Shown piece by piece: positions 1-9,085 of a DNA stretch of 64,000 nucleotides (positions are counted from its first letter, which is position 1; each line of letters opens with the position of its first letter). This stretch comes from Zea mays (Eukaryota; Streptophyta; Magnoliopsida; Poales; Poaceae). The notes beneath the pieces are model-generated. The model had not been told where the DNA came from, made no database searches, and saw only the letters and a list, made by a program, of their open reading frames with translations. The translations under genes and the position numbers were made by a program. The stretch is taken from the NCBI RefSeq assembly GCF_902167145.1, contig NC_050098.1, positions 109,716,207 through 109,780,206 of the forward strand. The letters run 5' to 3'.

Positions 1-185
1 GAATCCTCACCTCCGCTGTCTGCGTCATAACTATCACTTTCACCAGTATCTTCAGATAAGCCTTCCAAAATTTCCCTAGTAATTTTCTCTGCATTTGTTT
101 TTGCTATTGATTCAATGAAGCCCAGATTTTTCTCCTCAGAAAGGCTCAACTTCACTCCGACAACAACTTTCTTTTCCTGAGACAT
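1..185 (-). CDS. Start of antisense gene of E0 (partial, unknown function)
   Basis: A reading frame starts at the ATG complementary to 183-185 and is open to the window edge (61 codons). It begins MSQEKKVVVGVKLSLSEE and turns acidic (EDTGESDSYDADSGGED). It runs against the direction of its own retrotransposon. A TATA-like sequence lies about 150 bp upstream at 331-339. This matches the E3 arrangement, where a plus-strand gene has a TATA box about 140 bp before its ATG. I do not recognise a domain in the visible part. The alternative, that this is gag of a minus-strand element, is weaker because the LTR junction and LTR promoter read plus. Confidence 0.5.
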   Translation of the reverse strand, partial: MSQEKKVVVGVKLSLSEEKNLGFIESIAKTNAEKITREILEGLSEDTGESDSYDADSGGED

Positions 186-330
186 CCCTTCGGAAGTCCT
201 TTTTAAAAAGTGCTTTTTGATCCGAAGCTTAAAATCTAGAGAGGTAGCCAAATATTTGTGGACAGAGAGCTATTTGAGCAGGCAGAGCAAATGGCAAGAT
301 AACGTGCCAAATAAACTTGTGGTGAGCCCT

Positions 331-339
331 TATTTATAC
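331..339 (-). promoter_or_regulatory. TATA box for the antisense gene of E0
   Basis: The minus strand reads GTATAAATA about 145 bp upstream of the antisense ATG at 185. Position and spacing support a promoter between the 3' LTR and the antisense gene. No transcript evidence is available. Confidence 0.4.
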
Positions 340-480
340 ACCCAGTATGTCGAAAACTGGAGGGTCCCGCTTGTCAATGACTGTTGCTATTCTAGCAAAA
401 GGAAGGTGTTTTTTTTCGGACCTTCAGCTCATAGCCTTCGTCCGTATCGCAATATAAATTTATCTTTACAGTAAATTAAT

Positions 481-495
481 ATTGCGAGGGGCTAC
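481..495 (+). promoter_or_regulatory. Polypurine tract of E0
   Basis: The bases attgcgaggggctac lie directly before the LTR start TGTTGG. They would prime plus-strand DNA synthesis. The tract sets the element's orientation as plus. Confidence 0.5.
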
Positions 496-1182
496 TGTTG
501 GGGGCCTTCGGCTTCCGAAGGTCCTCAAAAACATGATTTGACAATGTTTTCCAAGAGAAATATGTAAACATGTACCTTCGAAGTTAGATTGCGGGTATAC
601 ACAAGCACGGTTAAAGACGAAGCTTGACTGGGACGAAAGGCGATCACGACGAAGGATAAGACGATCACGAAGCTATGTGCAGAAAAGCTTCGGCATAACG
701 ACAGAAAAGGGGAACCGACTTAAAGATGAAAAGCCAAATTAGACCTCGAAGAATTACTATAGAGTTATTGTTAAATGTAATGGATATTAATGTAATTTTG
801 CATGGGCTGCGACCCGTGCCTATAAATAGGTGAACAGTATTCCTGTACTGGACACGCTGATTTGGCATTTGCTTTTACATCACACCTGTATTCACATTCC
901 TTCAAGCCGAAGGTACATTTGTAATTTGCCGTTGTTTACATAAGTAATATAAGTAAAAATAATTAATGACAATGTTTACAGAGATTATGTTATTTTCTGT
1001 ATTATGTGTTTGAATGTTCTTTATCTTTTATCATGATCATGAAGGTTCGTCCTTCATGACCTTCGTCCGAAATCCATTATATCCGAAGGGAAATAATGAT
1101 CCAGAGGACGAAGGGTTTTGATATTTAACATTTTGTGTTGCCTTGTTCTTGATTCATAGCATTTGAGAACAAGTCCCCAACA
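496..1182 (+). repeat. 3' LTR of E0 (687 bp)
   Basis: The LTR has TG...CA ends with inverted termini TGTTGGGG and CCCCAACA. A TATA box (TATAAATAGG, 821-830) lies mid-LTR and is followed by leader-like sequence. The terms CCTTCGG and CCGAAGG recur through it. The other LTR is outside the window. Confidence 0.75.
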
Positions 1183-1960
1183 ACGATGAACGGTGAATAG
1201 TGACGATGAATGATGAATAGGAACTATGAACGAACGATGAACGATCGAATGATCGAACGAATGAACGATCGGAATTTCGGCAGCATAACGGCAGGAAAAA
1301 GATTATTTGGACGAACGAACGGACGAATGATCGAACGATCAGACGAACCGACGAACGAACCATGAACGATCGGACGAACGATTGAACGATCGGACGAACG
1401 AACGAACAAACTAAGAACAGGGGCACGAACGATTGAAGAACGACCGAACGATCCATGGGCTAGTGGGTGCTTGTGTGGGAGGTGGAGTGGGAGTGGGCAT
1501 GTGGGGGGGGGAGGGAGTTGCCATGAAATGGCTTGGGGTGGGATGAGAGGAGGCCCTTGCCCCTCTATTTATAGCCATGGTGGGGGGATTAGGGGGAGGG
1601 ATGAGAGGATTTGTGGGAGGATGAGAGGATTAGTGGGAGATTAGCATGGATTTGTCTTATATGAGTGTAATTAGCTTGTAGAGCTCACCGTATGACACTA
1701 GAGGCATACGTATACGTATGAGCATGAGGAAAGTTATGAAGAAAACATTTATAGGGACTTGAAAAATGATTCTGAAGGTATTTCTTAGGAAGAAAATACT
1801 TGGAGATATATCGGTGGAATATTTGGGCAGTATTTCTGGAAAGAATTTGAGGGGGATCACTAGGGAAATATTTATAGGATATTTGAGGAGGATTTTGCAG
1901 AGAATATAGACCACTATATTTTATTTGCTGATATCAACTCGCAAACAAACATTTTGAAAT
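1183..1960 (-). repeat. 3' LTR fragment of E1
   Basis: This matches 7464-8251 of the 5' LTR, including the GAAC/GATC-rich stretch, the TATA box (1566-1574) and the A+T-rich end. E0 cuts it on the left. On the right, similarity stops at 1960, short of the expected terminus. Confidence 0.85.
1190..1450. repeat. GAAC/GATC/GGAC-type low-complexity stretch in E1 3' LTR
   Basis: The sequence is built almost wholly of interchanging GAAC, GATC, GGAC and GAAT steps (gaacgatcggacgaacg and variants). It gives long Arg-Ser-Phe-Val open frames on the minus strand with no gene-like features. The same stretch lies at 7440-7745 in the other LTR. Confidence 0.8.
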
Positions 1961-3741
1961 GATTCTGGCTACTCAAAGAATCATCTTCAGGCTTCTAGGT
2001 TTCGCTTGGCAGCTAGCTTATTGAGGAAGCATTGATGCCAACACGCAAACCTTTCTCTTGCGAACTCCCACATGGATTCCTTCCTTGATTAGTCTTCTGG
2101 TGCTTCATCAACAAAACTTGGGTGACCACTTCTCATCCAGAAACTTATATGCTTGGATGATCGGGTCCTCCACAAGCTTGCTATAGGCCTTCTTCTTTTT
2201 CTCCATAGCAGGAACCTTACTGGAACACTACCCACTTAAAAAGAATGAGGGTAGAACTCTTGAATCTTGGGGATTTGAACTCCTTGAAGTACCTCATAAC
2301 AAGGGTGTTACAGGGCCTTCTTCTGTTGTTGCTGCTTGACCAGGCTGCAGAGAGATGACTGTCACAGGGTTGATTCTGGGAGAACCTTCTTCTTATCTTC
2401 TCTTCACTATCTTCTTTTCACTGACCCTTTCTTTCTCTTTGCTCTTCCCACTGGAGGATTCTATCAAAGAGTATTACCATCATACAGAGGAGGAAACCGA
2501 AGATGTTGAACCATGTACAACAGTCTTCAACCCAAGAATCACCAAGCATTGTGATCTTAGGGGCGAGGGAGTGGGAAATGGGGTTCCTTGCGATTTGGCA
2601 GAGGGGAATTTATCTGGAGTGTGCTTTGCTTTGAGTGAGATGGGAGTTGAGGGAGCTGGGGGGTTTATAGGCGAGCAACACTGAAGGTGGTGCTCGGGGG
2701 GTGTGGAGTGATGGTGATGGAGCAGGTGCCACAAGGCAACAAGTGCGATGGAGGGGGGGTGGTGTTGCTGGCGGTAATGGTGGTGGGTGCGCTGCAAAAA
2801 GGGGGGTGGGCGGCGGTAGTGCGCTGCAAAGGGGGTGTGGGAGGCATTGGTAGTGTGCATGGAGGCAGGGCACGTATGCGGGGGGCATGGGTGAGTGGTG
2901 GGGTCAATGACCCTGATGTTTGTGGTCTCTGGTTCCAAGAATCTTTGCCTCTGTATGGTAATAACTCCTTTTGTCCTCTTTTTCTGTTTACTTTGACTCA
3001 GGGGCAGTGCTTTGATTCTCACGGTTGGTCCTTTTGACTGAGCGGCTGGACTGGTTGCTTCTGTAGCTTATTCCAGGCTTCAAGGGTAAGCTTCCTGATA
3101 TCTTCTTGGGTAAGGTGCTTTTCTCTTGAGATGGGTTAAGATGAGAATGGAAGCATAAGGTGAGGATTAGCTCTAATTTGTGATCTATGTTTTTATAGAA
3201 AACCTTTCTTAAAAGAAAGAAAACACACAAGCTCATCAATGATAAGCACAAACAAATCAAATGTTTTCAATAAGGGAAGAATAGAGTTTTTCCAAAGCAC
3301 GGACTACTCAGATTCGGGGGCTAAGCATAACTACTATTGCTTAGCTCCTGAATTGAGAACTAGGCTAAACACAACTTATGAGCACTAACGTTAAAACATC
3401 ACGTATGCACTCAGAAGGGAGAAAACATCAAGCGAAATTCATTTTGAAATGCCCTAGGGGGCCACACAAATAGAGTTCTGCAAAACACGAGTCTACACGA
3501 TTACCTCTCATACATGCAGGGCTCTAGCCAAAGTGAAGAAAAACTTCACTACCCAATGCATGCAGAGGGCTGGGCATAACTAACTCAGATCTAGCAGCTT
3601 CTCTTCTGGCAAGGCTGGCACACAACTTCAATCTGAGACATCTCCTGGATGGGTCAAGAGGGAGCTGATGTTGATGACTTCTTCTGGCGGAGACTGAGAT
3701 GGCCAGACGGGGTCGAACTCTTCTTCAAGCGGGACTGGCTC
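1961..3741 (-). other. Degenerate internal region of E1, no recognisable gene
   Basis: This lies where gag-pol should follow orf0. Short minus-strand frames are broken by stops, and I find no zinc knuckle, protease, RT or integrase motif. The part at about 2650-2900 is G-rich on the plus strand and gives a proline- and histidine-rich minus frame of low complexity that I do not call a gene. Confidence 0.5.
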
Positions 3742-4650
3742 TTATAGCTCCTCAGAGGGCGGCGGTGCTGGTGGGGTGCTTGTAGCTTCTTCCTTGACCT
3801 CAAGGGAGGGTGCTAGAATCTTCTTCATGGTGAGGGGTTCAAACATCTCTAGCGGGGGATCTTGGGAGGACTCGGGGTACTCTTGCTTATCCATAGCCTT
3901 AGAGGAGACTAGAATTCCTTCCAAGACTATGGCTCCTTCCGGTAGTTCCCAAGCCTTCATCTCTCCTCTGATAGAGACCCGGTGACCTTCAAGAATCTGG
4001 GGGTCTTCAGCTCTGATGGGTTGAACAGGGTTGGAGGAAGCGGGCTCTTGGATCCGCAGGGCTCTACGTTGGTTATGGGTTACCAAGTAGGCCTCCATCA
4101 ACTTCTGGACGTGCTCATCCTTGGCTTGCTTCAGGGCTTCAACAGCAATGGCTTCACAACTTTCCAAGGCAGCTACACGGGCTTGAGCTATGGTGAGGTC
4201 CACATGGAGCTTACAGTTGAGCTTCTCTGCATCTTCTGCTCGAGCAATCATCTGACGGTGGTGCCGAGCCAAGAAATCATACTGGGCATCCAGGGTGAGC
4301 AGGTATGCAGTGAGGTACACGACTGTGGGGTCATCCTCAAGCAACTGCTGCTCTTCCAATGCACGCATCCTGGCCATCCAAACGGGACGATTTCTCTGAA
4401 AGGGCGGAAAGAATCTGAGCGAGGTGTCGGCCACTTCTTCTTCATAGATCTGACACAGGGCCCTCAATGCCTTGCGGGCGACGACTTGGCAGGTGTCTTT
4501 GAATCTGTGCCCAGCAGCAGTGACACTCCATTCCACATGGTGCGGACTGGATCCAATGTATACAGTCACGACACACTTCTCTGTGCCATGCTCGATGAAT
4601 TCACGACCATCATACTCTGGCTGGCCCTGATTCCGAGGCGGACTGTGCAT
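3742..4650 (-). CDS. orf0-type protein of E1 (302 aa, intact)
   Basis: The frame runs from ATG (4650) to TAA (3742-3744) without a break, about 210 bp inside the primer site. The N-terminal third has a compact domain (residues about 25-85) with the pattern VYIG...VEWSVTAAGH...ARKALRALCQIY...FFPP. It parallels the orf0 of E4, where a VQLYEEHRVP...FCGYHPLEM...GLFP pattern sits at the same place. The middle (about 105-180) is rich in Ala, Glu, Leu and Lys and likely coiled coil. The C-terminus is acidic and proline-rich. An extra ORF upstream of gag (orf0) is established for RIRE3/RIRE8-type elements. Its function is unknown to me. It is the only intact gene of this element. Confidence 0.65.
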   Translation of the reverse strand: MHSPPRNQGQPEYDGREFIEHGTEKCVVTVYIGSSPHHVEWSVTAAGHRFKDTCQVVARKALRALCQIYEEEVADTSLRFFPPFQRNRPVWMARMRALEEQQLLEDDPTVVYLTAYLLTLDAQYDFLARHHRQMIARAEDAEKLNCKLHVDLTIAQARVAALESCEAIAVEALKQAKDEHVQKLMEAYLVTHNQRRALRIQEPASSNPVQPIRAEDPQILEGHRVSIRGEMKAWELPEGAIVLEGILVSSKAMDKQEYPESSQDPPLEMFEPLTMKKILAPSLEVKEEATSTPPAPPPSEEL

Positions 4651-4848
4651 GCTCTCAACAACTTGGGGAAACCATCTTCATTCTGGCAAAAGATGGTTTG
4701 GCAGCGGACCTCCATCTAACTTCTGAGAGAAGGAAAGGGCGAAAGCATTTTTGAAATGAAGGATGAGAGCAAGATTTTTTTAAGAAAATAGTTTTGACTC
4801 AAAAACTTTTGATCAGGCTAAGGGTTACGTCCTGCGGCCAACCTAACA

Positions 4849-4859
4849 GTTCTGATACC
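4849..4859 (-). promoter_or_regulatory. Primer binding site of E1
   Basis: The minus strand reads TGGTATCAGAA, complementary to the 3' end of initiator tRNA-Met. It lies three bases inside the 5' LTR end at 4863, and so fixes both orientation and LTR boundary. Confidence 0.75.
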
Positions 4860-6615
4860 ACCTGAAGCGCCCCAATCCTCTAGGACTCAAATGTGATACA
4901 ATTACTAGTCCCAGGAGGCTAGTAAACACATTTATACATCAGATGATTACAGATCTGCTTAAACGATACAAACCTATAAAGGCAGCGAACAACTTTAAGA
5001 GTTGGTCCACAACTTGGGACATATCATCAGAGTGGGGCTAAAGCAGCCCGATATACGCAGCAAAGCAATTCAGCGGTCCAACAGCCACATGCAAGGTTGG
5101 GAACAGTCGTAACTCTTACCCGATCTCCTTTTTCTGAAAAACAACAAATAAGCAAGTGAGTACAAACGTACTCAGCAGCCCACCTTCACCCACGGAATGG
5201 GGAAATCAGATATAATGCATGGAATATCTGGAGCTCAGGATATTTTGCAGAAACGACAACATTTTATGCAGGGTTGTTTTGTAAAACATTTTGTATTTTG
5301 CAAAGTGCATCCTCTCCCAAAGGAGCAGGAAGTTTTTCAATATAGAACAAAATCCCCTGGACTAAACCATCCAGGTATCTCAGCAGTTTCCCACTGGTTT
5401 TCATTTTCAAAAGCAGCTACTGGACTTCCCATCCACCATAGCTCACGGCTCAACCGCCGGACCTTTTAAAAACCATTTTTCTCAAACACACCCTTTTTTT
5501 GAAAACAAAACATTAATTGCCATACCATACCAGACTCGTCCATTCCTGTGGACACAAACTATTCGAATAGGTTTTCAAACTCTGCGCAGAGGTGTACACT
5601 TTACCCACTAGTCCGGTTTCTGCGATCTCACCGTCGTGAGACCCAAATGCCGAATCTCTTTCTTTCCTCGCACGTCCTAACCTTAACGGTTATACCGGAA
5701 GGAGTCAGGCCACCGCCATGCCCAAACCGGACAAAACATTCCCCCTTCTTATCCTCCTGATGCTCCCTAGCCTTCATAACCCTGGGGTTGGACCGTACGA
5801 GTTCAGATTGAGTGACTGCCCACACAGTCTCGAGTGGTTGTACTTATCATGAGTACAGGTAGTGAAGGATGACAAACCGGTCCTTATGTGAGGGGACAAT
5901 CCTTCTGCTCACACCTAAACCAGCTGAGCCATCACCTTAGGCCCTCCCCTAAATCAGGGAGTCCCTGATCATCCCTACTCAATGGTGATAAGGGTGAAAA
6001 CCCTTCATCATACACATTTTGAAAAGCATTTTCTTTTGAAAACTCACACCTTTCCTCAAATCATTTGTAACAAATATATTAGGGATTGATTGTGGCAAGC
6101 GGTTGGGTGGCCATAATAACTTGTCTCAAAATCATATCATGCATAAAATAACAGGCTGAGGGTTGTGGTTGAAAAATCATAGGTAATTTATGCATCAAAG
6201 GGATCCAGTGAGCTTGCCGTGCTTATCCGGCGAAGGGGGAAGAGGAGCTCGCGGAACTGGCTTCTAGCTCCACTGCCTAGCGTAGACTTGCAGATCTGGC
6301 CTCCACGAGACGGCACGAACGCTTCGATAACTATGCAACATGAACAAACAAACATACAAACCAACAAGTATACCAACAAATATTTAGTATAGTGGTCAGA
6401 ATAGCGATATATGGATGGGTAGAGTCGTGAGTAGAATCTGTGTCATGTGGTGTTGAGATACTTCTGGTGGTGGAGCGAAGGTGCTTACCAGGAGGGTGGA
6501 CTGGAGACGAAGCGACACTATGCGTGCAGCCGGCAGAGCGGAGTAACTGAGTGGGTGGGGTGTTTGCCTTGGCTGAGGGTGTTGAGTGTGTGGAGTGGGA
6601 GAGGGTAGCTGGGTG

Positions 6616-6624
6616 TATTTATAG
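6616..6624 (-). promoter_or_regulatory. TATA-like site in E1 5' LTR
   Basis: The minus strand reads CTATAAATA in a GT-rich setting. It is one of two promoter candidates in this LTR. Confidence 0.3.
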
Positions 6625-7439
6625 CTGGGTGTATGTGGTGTAGCACAGTGAAGTTCACTGTTGGTGAGAATAGTGACGAATGAATCGTCTGACTTAATAT
6701 GAACAGGAGAGTTATAGGCAGAATATGGGACAAGAGTATTTTGGGAGTTTTCTGGAATATGAACCATGCTTAAGGGATGACATGGTTGGATAGGGAATAG
6801 TTTGACAAGAATTTTAGAAACAAGAATGACTGAAATCTGAGTTTGGATGGAGGAGTTTTGGATTTTATAATCATAAGGAGAAAAAGAAAAGAAAAGGAAT
6901 ATTCTTGGAATATTCTAGAATTTGAATATTTAGAGATATTTGGAAAATCAAAAATACAAATGTATTTTTGAGCGGGGTGTGAGGAATTATTTTTGGGCTT
7001 TTCTTGGGCAGAGGTTTATGTTGGTGGAAACTGTTCCTACCTACTGTGTCACATCAGACAGCAGTGAGGCGGGACCCAAATAGCTGGAATGCTGTGGTAT
7101 TCTGGTCCGAGTGGGCTGTGGTATCTTGGGCCTGGTTTTATAGGATTGAAGACGTATCCATACAAATATGGTTTGCCTTTCTTTTTGGAAGTCTGGCTTG
7201 AAAGAATACCAAAGTTAAGCGTGCTCAACTTGGAGAAATCTAGGATGGGTGACCAGATGGGAAGTTCCCTACTGGAATGAAAATCACAGTCAGCGGAGTT
7301 CGTATGACTGGAATATGGGTCTGGCTGGTCTTAGGTGGACTGGACAGCATGATGGATGAGTAGTTGAAATTTGCGGTGATCGGATGATTGATGAATAGTA
7401 ACGATGAATAGTATCGGTGAATAGTAATGGTGAATATTG

Positions 7440-7745
7440 ATGGTGAATAGTTCGCATGAACGAACGATGAACGGTGAATAGTGACGATGAACGAACGATG
7501 AACGATGAATAGGAACTATGAATGAACGATGAACAATCGAATGATCGAACGAACGAACGATCGGAATTTCGACAGCATAACGACAGGAAAAAGATTATTT
7601 GGACGAACGAACGGATGAACGATCAAACGATCGGACGAACCGACGAACGAACCATGAACGATCGGACGAACGATCGAACGATCGGACGAACGAACAAACA
7701 AATTAAGAACAGGGGGACGAACGATCGAAGAACGACCGAACGATC
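7440..7745. repeat. GAAC/GATC/GGAC-type low-complexity stretch in E1 5' LTR
   Basis: This is the second copy of the degenerate tetranucleotide tract, beginning with several tgaatagt(a/c)acggtgaatag-like units. Both strands show long spurious frames. It carries many GATC sites. Confidence 0.8.
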
Positions 7746-7856
7746 CTTGGACTAGTGGGTGCTTGTGTGGGAGGTGGAGTGGGAGTGGGCGTGTGGGGGG
7801 GGAGGGAGTTGCCATGAAATGGCTTGGGGTGGGATGAGAGGAGGCCCTTGCCCCTC

Positions 7857-7865
7857 TATTTATAG
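7857..7865 (-). promoter_or_regulatory. TATA box of E1 5' LTR
   Basis: The minus strand reads CTATAAATA followed by GAGGGGCAAGGG. It is shared with the 3' LTR fragment at 1566-1574 and is the stronger promoter candidate of E1. Confidence 0.4.
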
Positions 7866-8324
7866 CCATGGTGGGGGGATTAGGGGGAGGGATGAGAGGA
7901 TTAGTGGGAGGATGAGAGGATTAGTGGGAGATTAGCATGGATTTGTCTTATATGAGTGTAATTAGCTTGTAGAGCTCACCGTATGACACTGGAGGCATAC
8001 GTATACGTATGAGCATGAGGAAAGTTATGAAGAAAATATTTATAGGGACTTGAAAAATGATTCTGAAGGTATTTCTTAGGAAGAAAATACTTGGAGATAT
8101 ATCGGTGGAATATTTGGGCAGTATTTCTGGAAAGAATTTGAGGGGGATCACTAGGGAAATATTTATAGGATATTTGAGGAGGATTTTGGAGAGAATATAG
8201 ACAACTATATTTTATTTGCTGATATCAACTCGCAAACAAACATTTTGAAATAAAATTTGAAATTCATTTTGAATTTAGAGCGAGTTTAAGAAAATTTTAG
8301 GATTTGAATTTTTGGGATGCTACA

Positions 8325-8824
8325 CATCCACCCTGGATCCAAGTCCATAGACCATTATAGATCCCGTTATCAAGATGAATACAATCAATTCCTGACCTCG
8401 CGCGAGTGCTAGAAAAATCACCCGACTTCTACCGAGATCCTAATTAGCAAAGCAACTACTTGACCTGGCATACTAGTATCCATCTCAAAATGGAATCCTG
8501 AGTTAATGCAACTAATGGTTTCAAGCAACTCCTACACTTAAGTGCACATTACGAGCCTACAAACATTAAGTGTAGTAAAGTAGCATATATAAACTGGTTA
8601 TGCATAAGACCGGGGCTTGCCTTCAAATGCTGGTGCTGCGGGGAAATCCTCGGTGGCAGGCTCGGGAGTTGGCTCCTGGTCTTCCTTGTGGACAACTCCT
8701 TGCTCGGGAATGAGCACGTACTCTCCATCAGCAAGGTTGCAATCTAATGAATGCAATGAGTTAGATACATGCATGACATGATATGCAATTTAGCAATTAA
8801 AATTTGATGGTGAATGATCAAATT
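8325..8824 (-). repeat. 3' LTR of E2, left segment
   Basis: It is nearly identical to 22729-23144 of the 5' LTR and homologous to E4 LTR 38270-38765. E1 bounds it on the left and the RTE LINE on the right. It holds exon B of the leader reading frame (8621-8774). Confidence 0.85.
8621..8774 (-). pseudogene. Exon B of spliced leader reading frame (E2 3' LTR copy)
   Basis: A 154 nt minus-strand frame runs from ATG (8774) to a GC-type donor (AAG|GCAAGC). The product has the stretch NLADGEYVLIPEQ followed by acidic, Pro/Ala-rich sequence. The length equals that in E4 and the substitutions are mostly conservative. The matching exon C of this LTR copy is outside the window. Confidence 0.35.
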
Positions 8825-8859
<35 letters not shown>

Positions 8860-8860
8860 A
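8825..8860 (-). repeat. (TTG)n 3' tail of the LINE
   Basis: There are about 12 AAC units on the plus strand, TTG on the element's strand. Simple-repeat tails instead of poly(A) are known for RTE elements. Confidence 0.85.
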
Positions 8861-9085
8861 GCCTTTTTGTCCCAAGCACGTTGGGGTAGGCTAGAGATGA
8901 AACCCCGTATGAAAACCTCAGAGCTCAACACCCAAAGAACAGAAAAGGGAAACAAAGGCAAAGGAGAACCGAAAACAACGAAACGGGGAAACACATAAAA
9001 GAGATAAAACCCACAAGAACCAGCAAGATCTAAAATGGGCACAAGAAAAGGTCAAACGATTAAGGAGGAAAAGCGAAACTATCAA

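Larger units (their letters stand above)
1..1182 (+). mobile_element. E0: 3' end of a Tat-like Ty3 LTR retrotransposon
   Basis: Only the last part of the internal region and the 3' LTR lie in the window. A purine-rich tract ending GGGGCTAC abuts an LTR that starts TGTTGGGGGCC and ends CCCCAACA. The same GGGGCTAC-TG junction is seen on the minus strand in E3, so the lineage is inferred to be Tat-like. An antisense reading frame next to the 3' LTR fits that lineage. The element interrupts the 3' LTR of E1: bases from 1183 on match E1's other LTR from 7464 on. The 5 bp duplication would be ACGAT (1183-1187), but the other copy is outside the window. Confidence 0.75.
1183..8324 (-). mobile_element. 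E1: internally deleted long-LTR Ty3 element keeping only orf0
   Basis: On the minus strand the element has a 5' LTR (4863-8324), a primer site TGGTATCAGAA (4849-4859), orf0 (3742-4650), a degenerate stretch and a 3' LTR fragment (1183-1960). The LTR starts TGTAGCATCC and ends GGCGCTTCA. The fragment at 1183-1960 matches 7464-8251 almost base for base. The outer 73 bp of the 3' LTR and the gag-pol region are missing, so a deletion joined the LTR to internal sequence. Very long LTRs, a tRNA-Met primer and orf0 before gag are known from Del/Tekay-type grass elements such as RIRE3 and RIRE8. It is inserted in the 3' LTR of E2. Confidence 0.8.
4863..8324 (-). repeat. 5' LTR of E1 (about 3.46 kb)
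   Basis: On the minus strand it starts TGTAGCATCC at 8324 and ends CGCTTCA at 4863, next to the primer site. Two TATA-like sites read on the minus strand: 7857-7865 (CTATAAATA) and 6616-6624 (CTATAAATA). The first also occurs in the 3' LTR fragment (1566-1574). Open frames inside it are short and overlapping and none is convincing. The right flank is catcc (8325-8329), the candidate target duplication. Confidence 0.8.

Noticed and set aside
1190..1450. CRISPR-like array of short repeats
   Set aside because: There are no uniform repeats with unique spacers, the steps vary every four bases, and the setting is a plant LTR.
1154..1456. Arg/Ser/Phe/Val-rich reading frames, and again at 7516-7869
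   Set aside because: They are translations of the GAAC/GATC/GGAC tract in the E1 LTRs. One even spans the E0-E1 junction.
2480..3022. Proline/histidine-rich 180-codon frame
   Set aside because: Low-complexity C-rich sequence; overlapping frames have the same bias, with no homologue in E2 or E4.
6188..6379. A 63-codon frame in the E1 LTR, ending like exon B of E2/E4 (GCATAA)
   Set aside because: The ending is similar but I could not find a matching acceptor exon in phase, so I do not call a spliced frame in E1.
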